64,000 bases of DNA, taken from the NCBI GenBank assembly GCA_014529385.2, contig CM043942.1, positions 59,511,184-59,575,183 on the forward strand, read 5' to 3'. The position numbers were made by a program, and so were the translations under genes. Source of the stretch: Adiantum capillus-veneris. Taxonomy: Eukaryota > Streptophyta > Polypodiopsida > Polypodiales > Pteridaceae. Each line of letters opens with the position of its first letter. Position 1 is the stretch's first letter. A model generated the notes under the pieces. The model had not been told where the DNA came from, did no database searches, and saw only the letters and a list, made by a program, of their open reading frames with translations. This document shows, piece after piece, positions 21,288 to 31,800 of this stretch.

Positions 21288-22646
21288 TGTAATAAAATCT
21301 AATATCTAACCAACGCAAATGATTTTCTCATATTAAACTAATAATATAATTTGGGAGAATAAACGAGAACAAGGGTTAGAATATAGACATGTGCTTATGG
21401 ATCTATCTCAACACAGGCCAAGGTTAAAAGGTCCAAATGAGAGAGGGTATGTCAAAGACAAAGGCTACCTAATGGAGCTTAAAGACTTGAGGGTTAGCTT
21501 CATTGAATACCTCCAAAGGTTAGTGTTAAAATTCCTTTGACCTTAGGAAAGATAGGGCTATGCTTGAGGTGGGAACCTGGCCCAAGATTGAGGTGCTTGT
21601 CCTGCTTTGTTGACTAAGGTGCTTGAGGTGCTTGAGGTTCTTGCTGACTAAGGTTCATGATTAATGACTAAAGTGCTTGAGGAACTTGAGGTGTTCCACA
21701 AAGTCAAAGCACATTCCTACACAAGGGGGGGTGATCCCTCATTGTAGGAGCTAGAGAGAGAACAAAGACACCCTCAAATAAGTCAAGCCTTGCCTAATGA
21801 AGCAACAGGGACACATGTCAAGTTCCTCTCCATGTTGACCTCATAAGGCTTCTAAAGACTATTGGTTGGCCTCTCATGGGGTCCAATGATACTTTAGCTA
21901 ATCTAATTAATTGTGTATGCATTTATCAAGTCCTCTCTCTCAAAGGGTAAAGGGGGACACTTGGTCCCAAGGCTGTTTATGCTAGCTTGATATGCACTCT
22001 ACATGTGATTAGCCAGTCTTGAAGGGTCCAATGAGCTTACATCATGAACTGGAAATGGGGGTCGACCAAGGAAGCTAGGGGCTTGCTTGCAGGGTATATT
22101 CTCCCACACACACACACACACTCTTCTCATAATTGTGTGAGGTGAAAAGTGCAAGATCTCCATCTCGTTCTCCAAGCTTGTAGAGAACTTGAGAGCCTAC
22201 ACCAACACTCTTGGATATGGAATGCAAATCCAACCAAGATCCATGCTCCAATGCTTAAGCTTGCCATCTTCTCCACCTTCAATACTACGCTATTATGTAT
22301 GCTAAGCAAGAAGAGTGATGGTAAGTGAGGAACTATTTCTTTCTCCTATGAATGTTTCTTCTTTCTCTTCCCTACCCTCATTCCCTGCTAGCTCTCTCCA
22401 CCTTTTAAGGTGTTTGAGGGCTTGGGACTGAGGTAGGGGATGGTTAAATCTTTTTCAAAGAGTATCCTATGCTCATGATTCATTAAGCTTTCCATCTTCA
22501 TTGCATCACCTAGGTCACAAGGAACACAAATATTGTATTGTACCAAGTCTCGTATGATGGTTATGTTGCTATCACTAATTAATTTTACCCTCTATGTTCT
22601 CAAAGTAGCCTTATAAAAATGCTCACTCTAATTCTCTTAATTCCAC
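21288..22646 (+). repeat. 3' LTR of X copy 1
   Basis: It starts TGTAATAAAATCTAATATC and ends near TTCCAC, where the inverted copy has TTCCGCTA and family Y sequence begins. It matches 56,752-58,265 inverted and 40,667-47,820 direct (apart from P1). A degenerate array of ggtgcttgag units lies near 21,590-21,700. The 60-codon ORF at 22,309-22,127 (minus) has a close twin at 57,223, but this is shared LTR DNA and has no recognised domain. Confidence 0.82.
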
Positions 22647-23077
22647 TGGATAGCCAAAGGTGGTCTACCAAGTCGACAAGAGGATGATGATGAAGTAAAA
22701 ACCAAAGGGGTTGGGCATATTTTTTATACTCATGATATGATGTGATGACTTGTGGTTGAAGACAGTTGGAGAAATCAGGTTCATGATTGGGAGAAGCACT
22801 ATGGTAAGCTATTGTAGGTTAAAAGAGTTCAACCACATTCCTCAATTCGACCAGGAGGTGTTGGTGGTTATTTGTGTGGTGCATTCAATCCAGGAGGTCA
22901 TGATATGCAGGTGTGAGGGGGCAACCCACTTGAGTTTTGGCAGTAGAAAGAAGTCGTAGGGAATTGTATTGATGGTAGTGTCTTTTGGTTTGCTAATATT
23001 GTTTTGCAATTTTTGAAGTTGTTAGGAGAATAAAGTAGTTTTTTTGGTCAAACATGAAAAACAACGGGGTTGGGAAA
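22647..23077 (+). other. 3' end of the interior of Y copy 2
   Basis: This aligns with 26,071-27,045 (for example AGTCGACAAGAGGATGATGA, GGTAAGCTATTGTAGGT), lacking the second tandem unit. It ends with a purine-rich cggggttgggaaa before the LTR. Because a full LTR-interior-LTR unit follows, this is the residue of an additional tandem Y unit. X was inserted at its left edge. Confidence 0.7.
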
Positions 23078-24699
23078 TGGTGGTGCAGCCAAAGTGTGTC
23101 TACCCTAGCAGAGGGTACAAGCAAAGATGTGTATGCTAACAGGTGCATGGTGGAGGGCTAGAGCAGACATGAAGGACTAGGCACGCAAGTGGTAGAAAAT
23201 ATGTATTCTTTATGTGGTTTTCTAGACAAGAGGGGCTCCATAAACGGCCGGACAAGATGACAGGTGAAGAATGTCCAAAGTATTGGATTTTGGCATAGAT
23301 ATGTAGAGGTTGAAGTGCCGAATGAGTAGGTCAAGACGGCTTATCAATTTGAGCTACAAAGTGCAACATATTTGAATTTAAAGGTGAAGTGCATTGCAAA
23401 CCTAAGATGAACACGTCAGATAATTATAGGTGGTCAAAGTAGGTTAAAGCATATGGATGTATAGAGATCTTTATGTGGAGAAAGTTGGTCTTTTCAGATT
23501 GTCCTTTAGAGTCCCAGATGCGAGTTATTGCCACTTAAAGTTTCACCAACGGAGTCCAATTCTATACCAGTTTAGTCACCTCAATTGGTGTGCCATTTGA
23601 GGTTTTGGGAGCCTTGCGAGGGTTTGCAAGTGATGAATGTGGCATATGAAGGCCACAGAAAGTGATAGTTGTGTCAAATAGAGTCCGGATCAGAGAGATA
23701 TTGCAGGATGAAGTTCTAATGTGCATTGTTTGTGGCGGTGTTGGAATCAAATTCCAGAGTGAGAAGGAGAAGTTGTAGCCGAAGAAGTCGTATTTGAGCC
23801 TTTTCTAACAGATCAAGAACTGGAGTCATGACCACCGAGTGGAAAAGGGTCAAAGTTGGGATTAAAAAGAGGTTTTTTGAAATTTCTTAAAGTGTTTTGG
23901 GGAGCTTGATGTCCAGCTGCCTCTCACTGTTCCATGTGTGAGCGAGTAAGATCCCATATATGGGTGAAAGCATGTTAACCTGTTGCGCTTTTTGTGCTAG
24001 TTAGCAGTTTCAAGTTAGCACACCTTCGAAAAGTTGGGCGTCCAGTAATTTTTTTACAAATCGTATCAAAATTTTTCGGAGGTTGTACATTTGGATTCCT
24101 TGTTTCAAGTGCTTTCTATTGATATATCATATGTCATAGATCTTGGAGATGTAGCTCAAGTTATTGTACTAGTTAGCATATGTCAAAATTGTGCTAGTTA
24201 GCATTGTCCGGGACATGAAAAAGCATGACAAGTCAACATGCTTTCACCCATATGGATTTAAGGCCTCGAGGTGTGGGTATATAGGTTGCATATGTGCACC
24301 TTTGTGGGCATCAAAAGGGGAGTGTGGAGATCCAAAGCTATGGCACTGGCTCGCGGAGGCCTTTTGGGATCTGCTTCATTTGTCAAAATTGAAGAAAACC
24401 ATGTCAGAGTTTGTTTTTGTTTCTTTCCCCTTCTTCTCTTTGCTTTATTCCAATATTCCAATCATCTCATGTGGGTGTTGGAAATGTGTGTGCCTCCCCG
24501 GGCCTATATGTGTGTGAGAGATAAAGAGAGAACGGTGTGTGTTGTGGCGCTGTTGTAAACATGAAAAAATTGGTGTGCCTTGCAGTCAGATGTGTGAGTT
24601 TTGAAGCTAAAATTTAGTGAATTGTGGTGCAATGATTATCCTGGGCTACAAAGAGGAAATTGTTTGTGTGTTGGGTGTGTATCCCTTTCCCCCTATCCA
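23078..24699 (+). repeat. Shared LTR of Y copy 2 (3' LTR of one unit, 5' LTR of the next)
   Basis: It starts TGGTGGTGCAGCC and ends CCCCTATCCA. It is preceded by a polypurine tract and followed after 5 bases by a primer-binding site (24,705). Having both signals shows that two tandem units share it. It contains the 289-bp inverted-repeat insertion at 23,961-24,249 and lacks about 650 bp that is present in the LTR at 27,046-29,219. Confidence 0.8.
23961..24249. mobile_element. MITE-like element with 18-bp terminal inverted repeats
   Basis: The left end GGGTGAAAGCATGTTAAC and the complement of the right end GGGTGAAAGCATGTTGAC match at 17 of 18 bases. Left flank cccatatat, right flank atatgga. 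The minus-strand Y copy (about 55,120) has cccatatatgga uninterrupted, so 289 bp plus a 4-bp duplication (atat) were gained here. There is no coding capacity. The interior has gtgctagttagca motifs at both sides. This is a non-autonomous DNA transposon signature. The superfamily is not assigned, because a 4-bp duplication is not diagnostic. Confidence 0.78.
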
Positions 24700-24704
24700 T
24701 ATTC

Positions 24705-24720
24705 TGGTTCCCCCATGGAG
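24705..24720 (+). other. Candidate primer-binding site of Y
   Basis: TGGTTCCCCCATGGAG, 5 bases after the LTR end, similar to the site of element R. Confidence 0.5.
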
Positions 24721-24839
24721 GAGCTACATTGATGCTCCGATTTCAAGTTGGAAGTGGTGTTCAAAGTAGATGGTTGAAGAATGTTTGGTAGTCGGATTTG
24801 AATCTAGCAAAGATGGTGGAGCCAAGTTATGCCCCATAT

Positions 24840-26275
24840 TTATTGTTGTTGAAGACCCTGAGGATTTCTTAGCACATTTTGAATTATCGATGCTATCGAT
24901 GTGTATGTTAAAAAATGCAACAAATTTGTAGGCGATGTTGTTGTTGATGCGCAAATCTGCAACGATATGGTTTGATGGTCTGAAGCGTGATGATTGAGGT
25001 TCATGGAAGGAGCTGAAAAATCAATTTTGAAAGCGGTTTTGAAAGGTGGTTACCTTGAAGGAGGCTCGAGAAAAACTGAAGGTGGTACGTCAAGACTTTT
25101 TTATTTTCTTTAATCAATTTGAAGCATGTTGGAAGGTGTTAGAGGTTGCTATTGGGGTCAAAAGGCAACCAATACCTAAATTTGTCAAAGTTTCCCAAGT
25201 GATTGCATCCAAAGATTTTAAAAAGGGTGGAATTTGGTGCAAATACCTATGATGATACCGTCTATCTCGCCAAACTGAAGAGCAGGAAAGTGAAGCAAAA
25301 TTTAGAGTTATGATTGCTAAATCCTGCAAATTACATGCCTGTTGCAGAAATAGCAGGGAGTTTTATGGTTCAACCAAAGGTGGTGCCAGTTGCTCAAAGT
25401 GAAAAAATTGTTGAGGTAAGGACAATGGTTAATTATGCTCCTTGGAGGTTTCCAGCTTATAGAGTGTATATGCTAGTGGTGAGTGAGCTTGTCCAAGATA
25501 AACATCTTGTCAAAGAGAACCCACATGAAAAAGAGGTAGTTGATGTCAAGTTGCAAGAAAAGATGGAAGAGGCAAAGCCTGTTTTTGTGGGAGAGTTTGT
25601 ATGAAAAGGTAGTAGAGTGCGTTCAAGTTGCAAATGCGAAGAGCTTGGAAGTAGATGAAGAAAGTGTGAAAATCCAAGAAGGTGGTCAAGCCTTTGTGGA
25701 GCAGCAGGAGGATGAGGATGCGGATACACAATCGACATGTAGCACTGATGAGGATGAAGAAGCAAGCTCAAGCTTCTAGGGAACAAGCAAGGAAGATAGA
25801 ACAAACGACTTCACATTCTATAGAGAGCAGATGGATTGGGATGATCATGTGCCAGTAATGGTAAAGTTGCCTTATTATGTGTCTAATGATATGGTGATTG
25901 CCAATTTTCAAGAAGAGCAGGTTGAAGTGGCAAATAAAATGGAGGAGGATATGCTATCAAAGAGGGCATACAATTCTATGTTGGTGACCATGCTGATTGG
26001 GAGTTATGGTGGCAAGTGTTGTTGTGGTGCACATGGTTTGAAGCTACGTAGAAAATGACAAGGCTGCACTTATGGATAGCCAAAATTTCCTATCAAGTCA
26101 ACAAGAGGATGATGAAGCAGAAATCAAAGGGGTTGGGAATATTTTTTATACTCATAGTATGCTGGATGCTAGACAAGAGGGAGGAGCAGCTAGAGGTGCC
26201 TATGGATTGCATGAATGATGCTTTGGATATAGGCCTTTTGAATGAGGTATGCATTGAGGACGAGCTTGACTAGGG
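24840..26275 (+). pseudogene. gag: Gag remnant of Y copy 2
   Basis: The capsid region reads with stops: VEDPEDFLAHFELSML, then MRKSATIWFDGLKRDD and GSWKELKNQF, a typical Ty3 gag pattern, followed by VTLKEAREKLKVVRQDFF. Further frames hold an acidic stretch (EQQEDEDADTQSTCSTDEDE, ~25,700-25,765) and LPYYVSNDMV near 25,870, which has a counterpart in the inverted Y copy (56,640-56,700). At least six stops or frame changes are present. No RT or integrase lies between it and the next LTR, so this unit is gag-only, apparently a deletion derivative, because the Y copy at 15,494 still shows an integrase tail. Confidence 0.72.
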
Positions 26276-26590
26276 ATGTGATGATCCCATGAATGCCATG
26301 GATGAAGGTGTGCACGCGTTTGTGAACAGAGATTCCAATAGGATACAGGTGATGGGAGGGTTTGCCCCTCCAAAAGAGGTGTTTCCTGTGGGTGGCTAAG
26401 TAGTATGCTATGGATGTGCTTGTGCAGACCAATGTGGAGGAGCACTTGAATGAACTGTAGTTCTATCTGGAGGAGTTTTATTGTATGGAGAGACTTGCTT
26501 CATTTTGTTGGGAGGGAGGGCTAGAACCATTCTTTTTTTGTGCTAATTTATACGATGAGTTGGTGGCTGAAGAGAGTTGGAGAAAGAAGG

Positions 26591-26866
26591 TTGATGATTA
26601 GGAGAAACACTATGGTAAGCTATTGTAGGTGAAAGGTGAGAAACTTATTGTTCTATTTGACCTAGGAGGGGTTGGTGGCTACTTGTGAGGTGCAGCTAGT
26701 GGGTGGCTGACCATTTGACCCAGGAGGTTGATGATTAGGAGAAGCACTATGGTAAGCTATTGTAGGTGAAAGGTGAGAACCTGATTGTTCTATTTGACCT
26801 AGGAGGTGTTGGTGGCTACTTTGTGAGCTGCAGCCAGTGGGTGGTTGGCCATTTGACCCAGGAGGT
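26591..26866 (+). repeat. 137-bp tandem duplication in the interior of Y
   Basis: The unit beginning ttgatgattaggagaaaca at 26,591 is repeated from 26,728 with few changes. The sequences at 22,785-22,905 and 56,210-56,370 hold one copy each, so the duplication is specific to this unit. Confidence 0.85.
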
Positions 26867-27045
26867 CGGGATATACAGGGGGTGGGAAAACCCACTTGAG
26901 GTTTTGCACTAGCAAGCAGATGTAGGGCATTGTATTGATGGTAGTGCCTGTGGTTTGCTAATAGTGTTTGTCAATTTTTGTAGCTGGTAGGAGAATAAAG
27001 CAATTCTTTGGTAGAACATGAATGTTCAAAAAGGGGGGTGGGAAA

Positions 27046-29219
27046 CGGTGGCTCAGCAAAGTATGTCTACCCTAGCAGAGTGTACAAGTAGTGATGCATA
27101 TGCTGAAAGGTGTGTGTTAAAGGGCCAGAGAAGATGGGAAATTTTTGGGCATTCAAGTGGCAACAAAAATGTATGCTTTATGTGGTTTTTTAGACCATAT
27201 GGGCTCCAAAAAGGGTCTTACAGGATGACTGCTAAAGGATGTCCAAAGTACTCGGTTTTGTCTTGGATATGTAGAGTTTGAATTTTTGAGTGAGCAAATC
27301 TAGTTGGCTTATCAAACCGAGCTATAAAAGTGAAAGATATTTGAGTTTGAAGGTGCAGTGAATTACATATTTGAGACGAACATGGAAAATAGTTCCAGAA
27401 GGTTCTAACATGATCACTGGTGAAGCATGTCCAAAGTACTAGGTTTTGTCTTGAATATGTAGAGTTTAAATTTTTGAGTGAGCGGATCGAGATGGCTCAT
27501 CAAATGGAGTTATAAAGTGCAAGATATTTGAGTTTGAAGATGCGTGAATTGTATATTTGAGACGAACATGGAAAATATTTCCAGGTATTCAAAGCCGCTT
27601 TAATCATATGGATATCTAGATCTATGTATGTGAATCATGTCGGTATTGGTACATCATCATTTGGAGTCTTGACCTCGAGATATTGCCAGTTAATGTTTCA
27701 TCAGCGAACCAATTTTGTGACTGTTTGGTCGCCTTGATCAATGTGCCATCCGAGGTTTTTGAGCCTCACCAAGGTTCTCATGGGAAGTATGCCACATATG
27801 AAGGCCACCGGGAGTGACCGTGTGTCAAATGGAGTCCAGATCAAAGATACAGTATAGATTGAACTTGGCAGATGGTGAAGAGAATGAGGAGTTTGGAAAT
27901 TTTTTGCAATTTTGGTGTGCATCATTTTAGGCAATGTACGAGTCAAAGTGTAGAGTGACCTGGTCTAGTTGTAGCATGAGAAGTTGGCTTTGAGCCTTGC
28001 TTGATTGACAAATCAGGAACTAGAGTCATGACCGCCAAGTGGCAAAGGGTCAAAGTTGGAATTAAAAAGAGGTTTTTTGAAATTTCTTGAAGTGTTTTGG
28101 GGAGCTTGAAGTCCAACTGCCTCTCATTGTGCCACGTGTCAGTCGTTAAGAATGCCATATATCGATTCAAGGCCTAGAGACCCGAGGTATTTAGGTTGGG
28201 CATGTGCACCTTCATGGGCATCAAAAGGGGCATGTGAAGCTCCAAAGTTATGTCCTGGCACGTGGTGGCCTTTTGGGTGCTGCTTTCCCAGCAGGTGGCT
28301 GAGTTGAGCATCACTTGAGGAAACATTGGGCGTGTGAGGGGACCACTTGCTGTTTTTTATTATTTTTATGCCGTTGTCAGTTAGTGACTGCACACTGCAA
28401 CATTGATGGGGTGAGCTATATGGTGCTTGTCACACGCGGCCTCTCAAACCATCTTTTGTGGAGGGAAAGTATCAGACGGAGGTTGTCACGCTAACGTGGC
28501 GACCTCCCCTTGGTATATAAGGGGTGCTCATGTTCCTTGAGCTTCAAGGGTTGACAAAAATAGGTGGTCACATGTAGAGTGGATCTGAAACTATGAATGG
28601 GTGTTTGACTTAAAGAGGAGATATCTCACACGCCCTAAGGGGGGGGGGGGGGTTGGACAATTTTTTGTGAGCTCAAGGAGGAGCCTTGTGGAAAGAGCTC
28701 AGGTGGAGCTCGGGAGGAGCTCTAGGTGGCGGTGAAGATGGAGATGTTTTGGATCCAATGAGGGCATCGACAACAGGCCTTCTTGCCTCAACGAGGAGAG
28801 CCACACAAAGATGAATCCATTGATTCCTAGGGTATTTTTTGTGCTTTTCATGCTTGTGCCGATGGAGCTGATGCTAGTAGGTTTTATGGTGTTGTAGATG
28901 ATGTTTTTGTCAAAATTGAAACAAAACATATCAAAGTTTGTTGTTGTTCCTTCCCCCTTCTTCTCTTTTCTCTATTTCAATCATTTAGTGTCGGTGTTTG
29001 AGATGTGTGTGCCTCCTTGAGCCTATATGTGTGTGAGAGAGAAAGAGAGAATGGTGTTGTTGTGGCACAATTGTAAATATGCAAAATTTCGTGTGACATG
29101 ATGTTAGTTCTATGAGTTTTGAAGGTGAACTATAGTGTATTATTGGGTTGTAGTGATTATACTGAGCTATAGAGAGGCAATTGTTGTGTGTCATCTGTGT
29201 ATTACTTTCCTCCTATCCA
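27046..29219 (+). repeat. 3' LTR of Y copy 2 (2.17 kb)
   Basis: Preceded by a polypurine tract (aaaaaggggggtgggaaa). It starts cggtggctcagc (TG decayed to CG) and ends CCTATCCA. It aligns with 23,078-24,699 but has an extra block (about 28,240-28,900) also seen, inverted, in the right-hand Y copy. A run of 14 G lies at 28,639-28,652. The numerous short ORFs are unsupported. Confidence 0.78.
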
Positions 29220-31800
29220 ATGTACTTGTTCAAGGACAAAAACCCAATTCCATAGGCTCTTGAGATTGAGGTCTCTTTCCATCAAGTTTTGATGTTGTAG
29301 GTTGGCATAATTTTAGTCCTCTTGATTTCATTGTCGTATGTTGATACTATGTTTAATCAGATTTTATAGTTGTAGTAAGGGTTGATAGATCCTTTCTTTT
29401 TTGTCCTATGAAAAGCAGTTGTAAATGTTTGTGGGTTTCTTATGATTGATTTTCCAGTATCAATTTTTGAGTGCATCATGTCTTGTTCTCTTTGTTACCA
29501 TCTTTTCCATTTGCCCCTTTTGTTGTATGACTAGATGACCATTAGGCTTTGGTATCTGTATCTAGTCCTTTTTGTTGTAAAAGACTTACTTTTGTAGTTG
29601 AAGACGAGATATCTATCTCGAGGTGTGATTGGCTTCCATTGGCTCTTGGTTATGATTCCTTACCTTTGGGTGAAGCCTTGTGCTGCATGATTGATCTTCA
29701 TTATTCCAGGTTGAGCTACTACTTTTTTTTAACCATGAGAGTTTCCTTCATAAAATCCTTCTGCTTTGACTACCTTAATTGGAATCATCTGCTTCTCCCC
29801 ATGTCTTCGTTGTGTAGCTTGGTAGACTTCCTACCTTGGTACCCATACTTGTCGCATTGCTTGTTTCTTTGAAGTTTTTTCTTCCCTTTTGCGATTGTTC
29901 TTCCTCATGATGGAGGTGCTTGTCTTTTGTAGACGACTCAGCTTTCCCTTCACAGAACATTCTTCTTGAGTTGAGTAGGTCCATGGTATTAAAATAAGAC
30001 TGGTGTATCCAAACTGGATTTTTTACTTTGATAATCTCTTTGGATACTAACACTTAGTTGATTCTTGTCGGCTTCATTCTATGACTTGTTGTGATGGAAA
30101 ATTGGTTAATAGACTTTTTGCTTAGGTTTTCAATGCATTGTGAATAGTTTGGATTTTGATGTAGAGGATGTGTAGAAAGTTTGATGGAGACTCATTGAAG
30201 GTAAAGTTGACTTGTGAGGCTGATCGGCAAATTGGGGTTTGATTTAGCTAACTTTTTCTATGAAGGTCGGTTGTTTCTTCTTTGCATGGATTTGAATGCT
30301 TATGATACTTTTGTTGTTGTTGTTGTTGTTGAATTTTTTTGTTGTTTTCAAAAGAATATGTTCATCCAGCTATTTTGTGGAACCAAAATAACTTTAATGT
30401 GATGTGAGTTGATTATGTAGCAAGTGTCCTTAAACTCCCCGGTACTCAACTTGAGTACGACTTCTACCATGCCAAAGCAAAGAATTGGCATTTTAGATCT
30501 TGTGTACACTATATCTTCTAGCTCTTTGATTGGCGACTTTCCCATTATTATCCAAGTGCTACAAGATATTAGATTTCTTGTCACATATAGATCTTTCAGA
30601 GATGAACATGTAATTTGATCCTTGTTGTGCCACATAATCTATTTACGCACACATTTATAGTAGACAGTAATTGATCCTAGGCAAAGGTTCAAATAGATCT
30701 TCTAGGAATGTTTTGTGAATGTAGGCTTTGTCTTACAATGGTCTATCTAAAATGCAACCCTCTTTAATTAGGCTTTCACATTCAGATCCTCCACACATCC
30801 AAATATGGACTTTGTAATGCAACCATGCACGTATTTTATTTCTGTGGACCGTAATTGAGTCAAATTCCTCTACAGGAATTTGATTGAAATCTCTATAACT
30901 ATGTTCCTTGATCATGACCCTTGTGGTAACACCCTTATGTCAGAAGTAGAGGTGTTCATAGCTCCAATCTTGCACCTTTATAAGTTGACATATGAATGGT
31001 TGTCCTAAAATGATATACTAGAATGCATTTATACAACCATATAATGAAAATTATACATATTCTTTGGGTTACATAGTTTTTTCTGAATAATACCATATAA
31101 AACGTATAATCAAATCATTTCTTTTATCAAAGAACTCTTCGATCAACAAAGTTTGGATCAAAGACCGTTTAATATGTACGTATTTTTATCAAAGGAAAGC
31201 ATAAGTTCTTGGGATTTTAGATGACTAGAGACAGTGTAGGTAAAATTTCTTTTGCAATAAAGTCTTTTAAAACCTTTTTTTTTTATAAGTTGTGTTGGTC
31301 TAGAGGTTTCTCTTGCACATATAATTATTTTTCAGGTGCATAGGACTATTTCGAGGTTGTGTAGACTTATAGGTCACACTCTTAGAATAGATAGACACTA
31401 TCACTTTGTCTTGTGGTTGTGTAGACCTATTGACTCCCACTCGTAATGTGTAGAAGTTACCTCCTTGCACTTCAAAGATGGGGTAGGATTTTCTCACTTC
31501 ATGTTGCGTGTTAGAGTTTCTCACACTTCATGAGTTGACAAAAATATGGACATATCTAAAATATCGCTATCAAGTTTAGTTTACTTTTCACACGTGGAGA
31601 AAAAGATAAACTATAGTATATACATTGCCAGATTTAAAGAATGAAGAGTTAACCTTAACTTTCTCCTCATTTGCAAATGTATCAATGTCTATATTTTATT
31701 TGCACTATATTGTTTATGCTTTTGTTTTACATATCCAACTCATTTAAACAATAGTATTAGATAGTTAGTGCTAAAGTGAAGCTTCTCTTCTCTTTTCATT
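29220..31800. other. Anonymous stretch with decayed retroelement traces
   Basis: 2.6 kb without a supported intact gene. A gag zinc-knuckle remnant lies on the minus strand (separate entry). A minus-strand frame at 30,635-30,348 contains GMVEVVLKLSTGEFKD, weakly reminiscent of the segment after a copia protease, but its order relative to the knuckle is wrong for one element. A (TTG)n run lies at 30,307-30,332. I see nothing more. Confidence 0.4.
29775..30053 (-). pseudogene. gag: Gag fragment with a decayed CCHC knuckle
   Basis: In one minus-strand frame (about 29,856-29,812) QCDKYGYQGRKSTKLHNE keeps the exact CX2CX4HX4C spacing, with three of four ligands replaced (Cys to Tyr, His to Arg, Cys to Leu). 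The preceding Lys/Arg/Glu-rich segment (MRKNNRKREEKLQRNK) fits a gag linker. The longer open frame listed here (92 codons) is offset from it by one base. It is a remnant of an unassigned LTR element, too decayed to class. Confidence 0.45.

Noticed and set aside
22127-22309. 60-codon ORF conserved at 57,223-57,405
   Set aside because: Both lie at the same place in X LTRs. The similarity is at DNA level over the entire LTR, so conservation of the ORF is not independent evidence for a gene.
29549-29872. 107-codon + strand ORF with hydrophobic segments as a membrane protein
   Set aside because: It is antisense to the decayed zinc-knuckle gag segment and has no start context or family resemblance.
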